Assembly (NCBI RefSeq): GCF_000236785.1
Contig: NZ_AGUF01000042.1
Coordinates: forward strand, 124,001 to 188,000
Direction: 5' to 3'
Length of the DNA: 64,000 nucleotides
Source of the DNA: Achromobacter arsenitoxydans SY8
GTDB lineage: Bacteria > Pseudomonadota > Gammaproteobacteria > Burkholderiales > Burkholderiaceae_B
Part shown: piece by piece, positions 1-8,321 of the stretch
Position numbering within the stretch: the first letter of the stretch is position 1
Layout of the letters: each line of letters opens with the position of its first letter
The notes under the pieces: generated by a model
The model's database searches: none
The model's input: only the letters and a program-made list of their open reading frames with translations
What the model was told of the DNA's origin: nothing
Translations under genes and position numbers: made by a program

Positions 1-361
1 GGTTGGCGATGGAGCAGGCGTGCTCGACCACTTCCAGGCCACGGCCCACTTCGCCTTCGGCGTCGGGCAGCGTCTTGCCGTGTTCACGGGTGATCATCTC
101 GGCAAGCTTGCCGGTATTGGCGCGCAGCAGCTCCTGGAACTTCAGCATGACGCGCATGCGCGCGCCCTGCCCGCTGTTGCGCCAGGTCTTGAAGGCCTCT
201 TTGGCATTGGAGACTGCCAGATCCAATTCTTCGCGCGTGGCGAAGGGAACCTTGGCGACGACCTCCTGGGTGGCGGGGTTGATCACGTCTCGCCATTCGG
301 TGGTTTTGGACTGCACAAGCTTGCCGCCGATCAATAGCGGAACGCGCGGGACTTCACTCAT
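1..361 (-). CDS. mmsA: CoA-acylating methylmalonate-semialdehyde dehydrogenase, N-terminal part (cut by window edge)
   Basis: This is the first ~120 residues of an aldehyde dehydrogenase superfamily protein; the rest lies left of the window. The protein opens MSEVPRVPLLIGGKL, followed by VINPATQEVVAKVPFAT and EHGKTLPDAEGEVGRGLEV. The HGKT-DAEGEV-RGLEVVEHA stretch is typical of MmsA, which converts (methyl)malonate semialdehyde to propionyl- or acetyl-CoA in valine, beta-alanine or inositol breakdown. The ATG at 359-361 is the only sensible start. The gene lies 109 bp downstream of the Liv-type binding protein on the same strand, so the two may share a transcript. A hairpin (426-446) lies between them. 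The catalytic cysteine is not visible, so the substrate cannot be settled. Confidence 0.85.
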   Translation of the reverse strand, partial: MSEVPRVPLLIGGKLVQSKTTEWRDVINPATQEVVAKVPFATREELDLAVSNAKEAFKTWRNSGQGARMRVMLKFQELLRANTGKLAEMITREHGKTLPDAEGEVGRGLEVVEHACSIAN

Positions 362-425
362 TTTGATGCTCCTCACACTGCGTAGTCGATGCGGATGGAA
401 TCCGCGTTCTTGGATGTTTCGGCGC

Positions 426-446
426 GCCGCGGAACGGGTCCGCGGC
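426..446 (-). terminator. Hairpin between binding protein and mmsA
   Basis: GCCGCGGA (426-433) pairs with TCCGCGGC (439-446) around a 5-nt loop. No T-run follows on the minus strand. It is therefore more likely an intercistronic hairpin than a strong terminator. Confidence 0.35.
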
Positions 447-470
447 ACGCCTTCGGGCGACCTGCCCGGA

Positions 471-1688
471 CTATTTCTTCACCAGCGGGCATAGGGAATC
501 GGACAGGGGCTGGAAGGCTTCGGCCGCCGGGATGGTGGCCACCAGCTTCGAATAGTCCCAGCCGCCCTTGGAGTCCGCGGGCTTCTTCACTTCGTACAGG
601 TACATGTCGTGGATCACGCGGCCGTCGGGACGGATCGACGCATTGCGCATGATCGGATCCTTGATCGGCAGCTCGCGCATCTTGTCGGCCACGACCTTGC
701 CGTCGGTGCTGCTGGAGGCGGCCACCGAGCGCAGGTAATGCAGCACGCTGGAATACACGCCGGCCTGGGTCATGGTGGGCTTCAGGCCGCGGAAGGCCTT
801 TTCAAAGCGCGTGGACCATTGGCGCGTCGCGTCGTCGTAATCCCAGTAGAAGCCGTCCACGTACGACAGCCCCTGGGCGTTCTCCAGACCCAATGCACGC
901 AAGTCGGACAGGAAGATCAGCAGGGACACCAGCCGCTGGCCGCCGGCCACGATGCCGAACTCGCGGGCCTGTTTGACGGCATTGACCGTATCCTGGCCGC
1001 CATTGGCCAGCGCCACCACCTGCGCCTTCGAGCTCTGCGCCTGCAGCAGGTAGGACGCGAAGTCGGGCGCGTTCAGGGGGTGCCGGACGCTGCCGGCGAC
1101 GGTGCCGCCCAGGGCTTTCACCGCCTTGACCGTATCGGCTTCCAGCGAGTGGCCGAACGCATAGTCCACGGTAATGAAGAACCACGACTTGCCGCCCGAA
1201 CGCACAGTGGCCTTGGCCCCGCCCGCGGATTGCGAATAGGTGTCGAACATCCAGTGAAAGCCTACGGGCGAGCATTCCTTGTTGGTCAGCGCCGTGGTGG
1301 CCGGGCCCGAGAACATCACCACCTTGTTCTTTTCACGGGCGATGCCCTGCACGGCCAGCGCCACCGCGGAATTGGTCAGGTCGGCAATGGCGGTCACGCC
1401 GTCGCGGTCGAACCATTCACGCGCCCGGGCCGCCCCGACGTCCGCCTTGTTCTGGTTGTCCGCGGACACCAGCTCGATTTTCATGCCCTTGCATTCCGCG
1501 GCCAGGCAGTCGTCGATCGCCAATTGCGCCGCCGCCACCGAACCCGCTCCCCCCATGCCGGCGTAGGTGCCGGACATGTCCGTCAGAATGCCGATCTTCA
1601 CTGGCGGCTTGTCCGCCGCATACGCCTGGCCCACCAGTGCGGCGCCCAGACACAAGCCTGCGGCCAGCCCGCGTGCGTGCAATTCCAT
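471..1688 (-). CDS. ABC transporter substrate-binding protein, branched-chain amino acid (Liv) type
   Basis: This is a 405-residue periplasmic binding protein of the type I leucine/amide family. A signal peptide is visible (MELHARGLAAGLCLGAALVG, ending near QAYAAD). The mature protein begins KIGILTDMSGTYAGMGG, and SADNQNKADVGAARAREWFD follows, as in Liv/urea/amide receptors. It closely resembles the second Liv-type receptor at 62144-63358: same length, matching blocks such as GGKSWFF and YAFGH, and the same LVKK C-terminus. No permease or ATPase genes are adjacent, so it must use a transporter encoded elsewhere or left of the window. It is divergent from a LysR gene, with a dyad between them, and precedes mmsA. 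A role in uptake of an amino acid or acid routed to MmsA is inference. Confidence 0.88.
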   Translation of the reverse strand: MELHARGLAAGLCLGAALVGQAYAADKPPVKIGILTDMSGTYAGMGGAGSVAAAQLAIDDCLAAECKGMKIELVSADNQNKADVGAARAREWFDRDGVTAIADLTNSAVALAVQGIAREKNKVVMFSGPATTALTNKECSPVGFHWMFDTYSQSAGGAKATVRSGGKSWFFITVDYAFGHSLEADTVKAVKALGGTVAGSVRHPLNAPDFASYLLQAQSSKAQVVALANGGQDTVNAVKQAREFGIVAGGQRLVSLLIFLSDLRALGLENAQGLSYVDGFYWDYDDATRQWSTRFEKAFRGLKPTMTQAGVYSSVLHYLRSVAASSSTDGKVVADKMRELPIKDPIMRNASIRPDGRVIHDMYLYEVKKPADSKGGWDYSKLVATIPAAEAFQPLSDSLCPLVKK

Positions 1689-1821
1689 GGATTTGTCTCC
1701 TGAGTTTTTGTGCGCTGAGTTCCAGCGTTATGGCGCCGTCTGCGCGGCTTGCGGTCCCAGGGCATAGCCCAAGGCCAGCCAACCCAGTGTAGATGTGTGA
1801 AAATCAACAAGCAACACCAGA

Positions 1822-1842
1822 AATGCACATTCCTTGTGCATT
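1822..1842. promoter_or_regulatory. Candidate LysR operator (inverted repeat)
   Basis: AATGCAC (1822-1828) and GTGCATT (1836-1842) form a perfect 7-bp inverted repeat with a 7-bp spacer. It sits in the divergent region between the Liv-type binding protein and the LysR gene. The TGCAC-N7-GTGCA arrangement fits the dyad with T-N11-A logic used by LysR regulators. Confidence 0.55.
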
Positions 1843-1902
1843 CCTGCACATCTGAAATTTGCCTTCATCGCCCCACGGCGCAGGGGGCTGGAGAGCCGGA
1901 TC

Positions 1903-2823
1903 TTGCTTGATTGGGACAGCCTGAGGTACTTCCTGGAAGTGGCGCGCACCCAGCGCGTCAGCGCCGCCGCGCGCAAGCTCGGGGTGGAGCACACGACCGT
2001 GTCGCGCCGCATCCGGGCGCTGGAAACGGAACTGGACACCCTGCTGTTCGAGAAGTCGCGCAGCGCCGGATTCGTACTGACCGACGATGGCCAGCGCCTG
2101 TTCGTCCATGCCGAGCAGATGGAAAGCGTCGTGCATACGGCGCGCGAAAACCTCTCCGGCATCGGCCAGGCGCTGTCGGGGCACCTGCGCATCGGCGCCA
2201 CGGAAGGCTTCGGCAGCTACGTGCTTACGCCGCTCGCCGCGGACTTCCAGCGGCGCTATCCGCACATCACGCTGGATATCCTGCCGGTGCCCCGCTTCGT
2301 CAGCCTGTCCAAGCGCGAAGCCGACCTGGCCATCACCATCGAACGGCCGCAGCGCGGCCCCTATGTGTGCAGCAAACTGTGCGACTACACGCTGCGCCTG
2401 TACGGAACACCGGGGTATCTGGCGCGCCACGCCCCCATCCGCGAACGCGCGGACCTGGCCGGCCACACGTTCATCGGCTACGTTGACGAATTGCTGTTCA
2501 GCGAACGCCTGCGCTACCTGGAAGACCTGTTGCCCGCAAGCAAGGTGGTGCTGCGCAGCACCAGCGTCGTCGCGCAGTACCACGCCGCACTGCAGGGCCA
2601 GTCGCTGGCCATCCTGCCCTGCTTCATCGCGGCGCAGGACCCCAGGCTCAAGCCCGTGCTGGAAAACGAGATCGCGATCACGCGCTCATTCTGGATGTAT
2701 TGCCACGAAGACCTGCGCAAGCTCAAGCGCGTCACGGCGCTGTGGGAGTTCATCCGCAAGTCGGTGCTTAAGAATGCCGACCTGCTGGCCGGCCGGGGCG
2801 GAACGATGAAGTATCTGCCCTGA
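1903..2823 (+). CDS. LysR family transcriptional regulator
   Basis: The N-terminal winged helix-turn-helix is clear (LDWDSLRYFLEVARTQRVSA, then AARKLGVEHTTVSRRIRALE). An effector domain follows (~90-300), including GHLRIGATEGFGSYVLTPLA. The reading frame is open from a TTG at 1834, but that would place the operator dyad inside the gene and add 23 unlike residues. The TTG at 1903 gives 306 residues, the usual LysR length, with a GGAG about 9 nt upstream. It is divergent from the Liv-type binding protein gene, its most likely target together with itself. It converges on lptF. Confidence 0.85.
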   Translation: MLDWDSLRYFLEVARTQRVSAAARKLGVEHTTVSRRIRALETELDTLLFEKSRSAGFVLTDDGQRLFVHAEQMESVVHTARENLSGIGQALSGHLRIGATEGFGSYVLTPLAADFQRRYPHITLDILPVPRFVSLSKREADLAITIERPQRGPYVCSKLCDYTLRLYGTPGYLARHAPIRERADLAGHTFIGYVDELLFSERLRYLEDLLPASKVVLRSTSVVAQYHAALQGQSLAILPCFIAAQDPRLKPVLENEIAITRSFWMYCHEDLRKLKRVTALWEFIRKSVLKNADLLAGRGGTMKYLP

Positions 2824-2828
2824 TGCGC

Positions 2829-2854
2829 CGCAGGCCCCGCTCGCGGGGCCTGCG
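2829..2854. terminator. Bidirectional terminator-like hairpin
   Basis: CGCAGGCCCCGC pairs with GCGGGGCCTGCG almost without a loop, between the convergent LysR gene and lptF. There is no long T-run on either side. The position and stem strength support a shared transcription end. Confidence 0.5.
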
Positions 2855-2866
2855 CGGCTTCTGCCT

Positions 2867-3970
2867 TTAGGCGCTGTTCTTGGGCGCCTTGACGCGCAGG
2901 CGCCGCATCAGCAGGAAGGCGGCAAGCAACGCCACCGCCCCGTGGATAACCCAGACGCCCAGGCCGAAGCTGAGCTTGCCGTTGGAGATCCAGGCGCGCG
3001 ACAGGTTGATCAGGTTCATGTACAGCAGACCCACCAGGCCGGCGATGAGCAGGTCGCCGGACCGGCCCAGGCGCGGATTCACGGCCCCGAGCGGAATCGC
3101 CAGCAAGGCCAGGTTCAAGGCGGCCAGCGGCAGCGAAATGCGCCACATGACCTGCGACCAGCTGCTGTTGGTGTTGTCTTCAATGAGCTGCGACGTGGTG
3201 CGCGCCTTGGAGGAACGCTCGGCCGCCGCGCGGGCCTCCGCCACGGGATCGCCGCCCGATTTGCTTTCAAGGCGCAGTCCGTACTTTTCGAAGTGCACCA
3301 GCCTGATCTCGGGCGTGCCCGGCTTCAGGTCGTAGCGGTGGCCTTCGCCCAGCACCAGGAAGCGGTCGCCATTGGGCAGGGTTTCGCTGTGGGCGCTGCT
3401 TGCGGTCAGCACGCTCAGCCATTCGGGGCCGATTTCGCGCGCGAACACGTTGCCCAGTTCGTCGGAAGGTTTGACGGGGTCTTCAGCGAAGAACACGCGG
3501 CTACCGCCGGACGATTCGGCGAACTGGCCCGCCGTGACTTTGGACAGGTCGGATCGCTGCTCGAAGCGTTCGTGGTATTCGGCGATCTGACGATAGGCCC
3601 ACGGCGACGCAACCAGCGTCAGGCCCGCGACGGCGATGGCCACGGGAACCGCGACACGCAGCACGGGCTTGAGCCAGTCGGCCAGCGACAATCCGCTGGC
3701 GAACCACACCACCATTTCGGATTCGCGGTAGTTGCGCGTCACCGTGGTGAGCACGGCGATGAAGATGGAGACCGCCAGGATGGTCGGCAGCGCGGTGATG
3801 GTCGACAGCGCGGCCAGCACGACAACGACGTCCGCTCCGATGTTGCCGCCCGCGGCCTCGCCGAGCAGGCGCACGAGAAGCACGCTGAGCCACACGACGA
3901 GCAACGTGGAAAAGACAACGCCAGCGTGACTGGTGATCTCGCTGACGACCGAGCGTTTAAATAGAGACAT
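2867..3970 (-). CDS. lptF: LPS export ABC transporter permease LptF
   Basis: LptF is an inner-membrane permease of the LptB2FG complex, which extracts lipopolysaccharide and passes it to LptC. The 367-residue protein starts MSLFKRSVVSEITSHAG. It has three N-terminal membrane helices, a periplasmic beta-jellyroll (~130-270, with AGQFAESSGGSRVFFAED) and three C-terminal helices ending RRLRVKAPKNSA. The ATG at 3970 fits the family; a longer open frame upstream (to 4063) would run into pepA. It is divergent from pepA, as in many proteobacteria. Its usual partner lptG is not the next gene: a LysR gene converges from the other side. Confidence 0.92.
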   Translation of the reverse strand: MSLFKRSVVSEITSHAGVVFSTLLVVWLSVLLVRLLGEAAGGNIGADVVVVLAALSTITALPTILAVSIFIAVLTTVTRNYRESEMVVWFASGLSLADWLKPVLRVAVPVAIAVAGLTLVASPWAYRQIAEYHERFEQRSDLSKVTAGQFAESSGGSRVFFAEDPVKPSDELGNVFAREIGPEWLSVLTASSAHSETLPNGDRFLVLGEGHRYDLKPGTPEIRLVHFEKYGLRLESKSGGDPVAEARAAAERSSKARTTSQLIEDNTNSSWSQVMWRISLPLAALNLALLAIPLGAVNPRLGRSGDLLIAGLVGLLYMNLINLSRAWISNGKLSFGLGVWVIHGAVALLAAFLLMRRLRVKAPKNSA

Positions 3971-4027
3971 GGGAGAATATGCGGGATAATCGACCGCATC
4001 ATACACAGACGCACACGGGAAACCCTC

Positions 4028-5536
4028 ATGGAATTTAGCACACAGACCACTGCTTCCCTGCACCAGGTCAAAACCGCCGCCCTCGCCGTCGGCGTGTACG
4101 CGGACGGCGTGTTGAGCCCCGCCGCCGATCTCATCGACCGCGCATCCAACGGCGCCGTCCGTTCAGTGGTCAAAAGCGAATTCCGCGGCCGCGCCGGCTC
4201 CACGCTGACGCTGCGCAATCTGCCCGGCGTCTCGGCGCAGCGCGTGGTCCTGGTCGGCCTGGGCAAGCAGGACGACTATTCGGCCCGCACCCACGCATCG
4301 GCCGAGCAGGCCTTCGCCGCGGCTTGCGTCGCCGCGCAGCTTGCCGAAGGCGTTTCCACCCTGGTCGCCAACCCGGTCGCCGACGTCGCCGTCGTGGCGC
4401 GCGCGCGCAGCGCCGCCATCGCGGCCGGCAGCGCCACCTATCATTACGACGCCAGCTTCGGCAAGCCCGACCGCGACGCCCGTCCCAAGCTCAAGAAGAT
4501 CGTCCAGGTCGTCGAGCGCGCCGACGCGGCCCAGGCCCAGAAGGGCCTGCGCGAAGGCAACGCCATCGCCAACGGCATGGAACTGACCCGTACGCTGGGC
4601 AACCTGCCGGGCAACATCTGCACGCCCACCTATCTGGGCGACACCGCCAAGCGCCTGGCGCGCGAATTCAAGTCGCTGAAGGTCGAAGTCCTGGACCGCA
4701 AGCAGGTCGAGGCGCTGGGTATGGGCTCGTTCCTGTCGGTCGCCCGCGGCTCCGAGGAAGCGCTGCGCTTCATCGTCCTGCGCCACGCCGGCGCCAAGAC
4801 GGTCAAGAAAGGCGCCAAGACCCCGCAGGGCCCCATCGTGCTGGTCGGCAAGGGCATCACGTTCGATGCCGGCGGCATCTCGCTCAAGCCCGCCGCCACC
4901 ATGGACGAAATGAAATACGACATGTGCGGCGCCGCCAGCGTCCTGGGCTCGTTCCGCGCCCTGGCCGAACTCGAGCTGCCGCTGGACGTGGTCGGCCTGA
5001 TCCCCGCGTGCGAGAACCTGCCCAGCGGCAAGGCCAACAAGCCGGGCGACGTCGTCACCAGCATGGCCGGCCTGACCATCGAAATCCTGAACACCGACGC
5101 GGAAGGCCGACTGGTCCTGTGCGACGCGCTGACCTACGCCGAGCGCTTCAAGCCGTCGGCCGTGATCGACATCGCCACGCTGACCGGCGCTTGCGTCGTG
5201 GCCCTGGGCAACGTCAACAGCGGCCTGTTTTCCAAGGACGACGATCTGGCCGAGGCGCTTGCGTCCGCCGGCCGCGAGTCGCTGGACACCGCATGGCGCA
5301 TGCCCATGGACGACGCCTACCAGGAGCAGCTCAAGTCCAACTTTGCCGACCTGGCCAACATCGGCGGCCCCCCGGCCGGCGCGGTCACGGCGGCCTGCTT
5401 CCTGTCGCGCTTCGCCAAGGCCTACCCCTGGGCCCACCTGGACATCGCCGGCACCGCCTGGCGCGGCGGCAAGGACAAGGGTGCAACGGGACGCCCCGTG
5501 CCCCTGCTGATGCAATACCTGCTGGACCAGGCTTGA
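4028..5536 (+). CDS. pepA: Leucyl aminopeptidase (cytosol aminopeptidase PepA)
   Basis: This is an M17 dinuclear zinc aminopeptidase of 502 residues, the normal length. The N-terminal domain (~1-170) precedes the catalytic domain, which carries KGITFDAGGISLKPAATMDE, the signature NTDAEGRLVLCDAL and the conserved end RGGKDKGATGRPVPLL. It removes N-terminal residues from peptides in the cytoplasm. In E. coli PepA also binds DNA, which cannot be judged here. The gene is divergent from lptF with only 57 bp between starts, so both promoters overlap. holC follows 22 bp downstream. Confidence 0.97.
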   Translation: MEFSTQTTASLHQVKTAALAVGVYADGVLSPAADLIDRASNGAVRSVVKSEFRGRAGSTLTLRNLPGVSAQRVVLVGLGKQDDYSARTHASAEQAFAAACVAAQLAEGVSTLVANPVADVAVVARARSAAIAAGSATYHYDASFGKPDRDARPKLKKIVQVVERADAAQAQKGLREGNAIANGMELTRTLGNLPGNICTPTYLGDTAKRLAREFKSLKVEVLDRKQVEALGMGSFLSVARGSEEALRFIVLRHAGAKTVKKGAKTPQGPIVLVGKGITFDAGGISLKPAATMDEMKYDMCGAASVLGSFRALAELELPLDVVGLIPACENLPSGKANKPGDVVTSMAGLTIEILNTDAEGRLVLCDALTYAERFKPSAVIDIATLTGACVVALGNVNSGLFSKDDDLAEALASAGRESLDTAWRMPMDDAYQEQLKSNFADLANIGGPPAGAVTAACFLSRFAKAYPWAHLDIAGTAWRGGKDKGATGRPVPLLMQYLLDQA

Positions 5537-5558
5537 AGCGCCTGCACCGGAAGCCCGC

Positions 5559-6020
5559 ATGACGCGCATCGACTTCGCATTCGGCGCGCCCGACCGCTTG
5601 CGCATGGCCTGCCAGGTCGTGCGCAAGCGTTTCCTGGCCGGACAGCGGCTGGTGGTGTACTGTAAGGACGGTACCCGCCTGGCCGCGTTCGACCGCATGC
5701 TCTGGGCATTCGACGACACGGCCTTCGTGCCGCATGTGCTGGCCAACGATCCCCTGGCGTCCGAAACCCCGGTTGTGCTGACCGCCGGCGATCCCCGCCA
5801 GGCCGCCCAGGCGGCAGGCCAGGACGACCAGCCGCAGCCCTGGCTGCTGAACCTGGACGACGACTGCCCGCCGGGATTCGACGCCTTCGAGCGCCTGCTT
5901 GAAATCGTCTCGGACGACCCCGACGACAAGCAGGCTGCCCGACTACGCTGGCGGACGTACCAGACGGCCGGACATGCGCCGCAAAGCCACGACCTGAGCC
6001 GCAAGCCCGCAGGCGACTGA
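5559..6020 (+). CDS. holC: DNA polymerase III subunit chi
   Basis: The 153-residue HolC protein connects the clamp loader (through psi) to single-strand-binding protein. MTRIDFAFGAPDRLRMACQV, RLVVYCKDGTRLAAFDRMLW and FVPHVLANDPLASETPVVLT are typical of the family. It follows pepA by 22 bp in the common pepA-holC arrangement. valS, frequently next in other proteobacteria, is replaced here by a small acidic protein gene. Confidence 0.93.
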   Translation: MTRIDFAFGAPDRLRMACQVVRKRFLAGQRLVVYCKDGTRLAAFDRMLWAFDDTAFVPHVLANDPLASETPVVLTAGDPRQAAQAAGQDDQPQPWLLNLDDDCPPGFDAFERLLEIVSDDPDDKQAARLRWRTYQTAGHAPQSHDLSRKPAGD

Positions 6021-6084
6021 CCGCCCTATCCGTCCCCGGCGCGCGCGCCTGCCCGCCGCGCCATCCAGACATTCGGGAGCTTCC

Positions 6085-6483
6085 ATGCCCTCTCGCTCTT
6101 CCGACCCCGGCATCCCCACCCTGACCCACCGGGCCGAACCCTCTCTTTATGACCCCGCCGACGATGAAGCGGACGCACCGCTGCTGACGGAGCTGGCCGA
6201 CGACGTTATGCCGGGGACCGACGACGACGCGTTTCCCCTGCTGACTGATGTGGCGGATGACGCCGGGTCGCCGGTGGACGCCCCTCTGGTGCAATCCGGA
6301 TCCTCCCCTGCACAGTCCGCCACCCTGCCCGACGCTGCCGTGCTGGCCGCAAGGCTGCAGGCCGAGGTCGAAGAACTCATGCGAGTCGCCCTGGCCGACG
6401 CCATCGAACAGATCCAGGCCCGCATGGACGCGGAGTTGCCAGCCATTGTCTCCCGGGTGCTTAATGGCGTCAGGCCGGGATAG
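6085..6483 (+). CDS. Small acidic protein, possibly DUF2486 family
   Basis: This is a 132-residue cytoplasmic protein of unknown function. The N-terminal half is very acidic and contains two related segments, PLLTELADDVMPGTDDD and PLLTDVADD. The C-terminal half (~90-132) is a predicted amphipathic helix (ARLQAEVEELMRVALADAIE, continuing to LNGVRPG). The repeat-plus-helix layout recalls small betaproteobacterial proteins filed as DUF2486, but this is recognition by pattern only. It lies 64 bp downstream of holC and has GGGAGC before the ATG, suggesting co-expression with pepA-holC. Confidence 0.7.
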   Translation: MPSRSSDPGIPTLTHRAEPSLYDPADDEADAPLLTELADDVMPGTDDDAFPLLTDVADDAGSPVDAPLVQSGSSPAQSATLPDAAVLAARLQAEVEELMRVALADAIEQIQARMDAELPAIVSRVLNGVRPG

Positions 6484-6542
6484 ATGTTCCGGTCGCGGCA
6501 TGGCGCCGACGGCCTAATACCTGCAAAAACTGGATTCTTCAG

Positions 6543-6570
6543 GGAACTGTAAGGTATCCTTCGCCTCTAA
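6543..6570 (+). promoter_or_regulatory. Sigma-E (RpoE)-like promoter
   Basis: GGAACTG (6543-6549), a 16-bp spacer and TCTAA (6566-6570) match the sigma-E pattern GGAACTT-N16-TCTGA. It lies about 45 bp upstream of the Bax-inhibitor-like gene. The window also encodes RpoE (22009-22608). Confidence 0.5.
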
Positions 6571-6614
6571 GCCTTCTAGGCAATCACTATATTTGCCGTA
6601 CACAGGAGTTCTCC

Positions 6615-7325
6615 ATGAACGAATATCGTCCGTCCCCTTTTAACCGTTCCGGCTCGATGGCCGGCGCGCCGGGCGAGGTCGCTCGCAACCAGGTCCTGCG
6701 CAATACCTACTGGCTTCTGGCCCTGTCGCTGATTCCCACGGTGCTGGGCGCCGCGGTCGGCCTCTACACCGGCATCAACCGTGTCATGGGCGCCAGCCCG
6801 GGCCTGTCCGCCATCATTTTCCTGGTGGGCGCGTTTGGCATGATGTTCGCTATCGAGAAGAACAAGAACAACTCGATGGGCGTCGTCCTGCTGCTGGCCT
6901 TCACGTTCTTCATGGGCATCATGCTGTCGCGCCTGCTCGGTTTCGTCATGGGCATGAGCAACGGCTCGCAGCTCGTCATGACGGCCTTCGGCGGCACCGC
7001 GATCGTCTTCGGCACCATGGCCACCCTGGCCACGACCATCAAGCGCGATCTGTCGGGAATGCAGAAACTCCTGTTCATCGGCGCGGTCGTGATCCTGGTG
7101 GCGGCCCTGGCCAACATCTTCCTGCAACTGCCCGCGCTGATGCTGACCATCTCGGTCATGGCCATCGTCATCTTCTCGGCGTTCATGCTGGTCGACCTGC
7201 AGCGCGTGGTCAACGGCGGCGAAACGAACTACGTCTCCGCCACCCTGGCCATCTACCTGGACGTCTACAACGTGTTCTCGAACCTGCTGATGCTGCTGGG
7301 CATCTTCGGCGGCAATCGCGAGTAA
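6615..7325 (+). CDS. Bax inhibitor-1/YccA family membrane protein (YbhL-like)
   Basis: This is a 236-residue protein with seven hydrophobic segments, starting around residue 30 (RNTYWLLALSLIPTVLG). It has the family's conserved end NLLMLLGIFGGNRE. UPF0005/BI-1 proteins are inner-membrane proteins; relatives act as pH-gated ion or calcium leak channels or bind FtsH (YccA). The specific role is unknown. A clean AGGAG lies before the ATG, and a strong terminator follows, so it appears monocistronic. A sigma-E-like promoter upstream suggests envelope-stress induction. Confidence 0.92.
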   Translation: MNEYRPSPFNRSGSMAGAPGEVARNQVLRNTYWLLALSLIPTVLGAAVGLYTGINRVMGASPGLSAIIFLVGAFGMMFAIEKNKNNSMGVVLLLAFTFFMGIMLSRLLGFVMGMSNGSQLVMTAFGGTAIVFGTMATLATTIKRDLSGMQKLLFIGAVVILVAALANIFLQLPALMLTISVMAIVIFSAFMLVDLQRVVNGGETNYVSATLAIYLDVYNVFSNLLMLLGIFGGNRE

Positions 7326-7351
7326 CACCCGATCGCCAGATCCGCACTCAG

Positions 7352-7380
7352 GGGCCTACATTCGCATGTAGGCCCTTTTT
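7352..7380 (+). terminator. Rho-independent terminator
   Basis: GGGCCTACAT and ATGTAGGCCC flank a short loop and are followed by TTTTT. It ends the Bax-inhibitor-like transcript 26 bp after the stop. Confidence 0.92.
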
Positions 7381-7402
7381 CATTGCCCGACGGAGCCACG
7401 CC

Positions 7403-8317
7403 ATGCCAGACCGCCGCCGCTTCCTCCAGACCGCCGCCGGCGCCGCCCTGTTCGGTTCCGCCTGGCCGGCGCTGTCGCTCGCCGCGTCCCCCATGCTGAC
7501 CCGCTCGATTCCTTCCTCGGGCGCGCTGCTACCGGTAATCGGACTGGGCACAGCGGACACGTTCAACGTGCCGCCCGGCGACGCCGCGGCCATGGCGCCG
7601 CTGGCCCAGGTGCTGGATACGCTGCTGCAGGCTGGAGGCACCCTGATCGACACCGCCCCCAGCTATGGCGACGCGGAGGCCGTCACCGGGACCCTGCTGG
7701 CGCGCGACGCCGGGCTGCGCCCCCGCGTCTTCCTGGCCACCAAGATCAGCACGCGCGGCCATGACGCCGCGATGCGCCAGATACGCGAATCGCAGAAGGC
7801 GCTGCGCAGCGACAAACTGGACCTGATCCAGGTGCATAACCTGATCGACACCCGCAATCAGCTCGCCCTGCTGCGGGATCTGAAACAGCAGGGCCTGACC
7901 CGCTACATCGGGATCACGCACTACACCGACCACGCCCACGATGAATTGACCGAACTCGTCGAACGCGAAAAGCCCGACTTCCTCCAGGTCAACCTGTCGA
8001 TCGGCGCCCGCAGCGCGGAAAAGCGCCTGCTCCCGGCGTGCCGGGCCAATGGCGTGGCGGTGCTGATCAACCGGCCATTCCAGGACGGGGCGCTGTTCCG
8101 GCGGGTGAAGGGCGTCGAACTGCCCAAGCTGGCCGCGGAAATCGACTGCACGTCCTGGGCGCAGATCTTCCTGAAATTCATCATCGGCCATCCTGCCGTC
8201 ACGGCCGTCATACCCGCCACCTCCAAGCCCGCCAACATGGCGGACAACGCGCGGGCGGGCTACGGCCGCCAGCCCGACGCCGCCATGCGCGAACGCATCG
8301 CCGCGCTGCTCGGCTGA
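7403..8317 (+). CDS. Exported aldo/keto reductase with Tat signal
   Basis: This is a 304-residue AKR-superfamily TIM barrel. The N-terminus MPDRRRFLQTAAGAALFGSA is a twin-arginine signal, suggesting export in folded form with its cofactor. LIDTAPSYGDAEAVTGTLLA carries the barrel Asp and the catalytic Tyr. ATKIS supplies the Lys, and a GITHYTDHAHDEL segment follows. No substrate can be assigned. The MFS gene starts 4 bp after its stop, so the two are cotranscribed. Confidence 0.88.
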   Translation: MPDRRRFLQTAAGAALFGSAWPALSLAASPMLTRSIPSSGALLPVIGLGTADTFNVPPGDAAAMAPLAQVLDTLLQAGGTLIDTAPSYGDAEAVTGTLLARDAGLRPRVFLATKISTRGHDAAMRQIRESQKALRSDKLDLIQVHNLIDTRNQLALLRDLKQQGLTRYIGITHYTDHAHDELTELVEREKPDFLQVNLSIGARSAEKRLLPACRANGVAVLINRPFQDGALFRRVKGVELPKLAAEIDCTSWAQIFLKFIIGHPAVTAVIPATSKPANMADNARAGYGRQPDAAMRERIAALLG

Positions 8318-8321
8318 CGCC

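Noticed and set aside
4163-6004. A 613-codon minus-strand frame over pepA and holC
   Set aside because: It is antisense to pepA and holC, with repetitive Gly/Arg/Ala composition and no domains.
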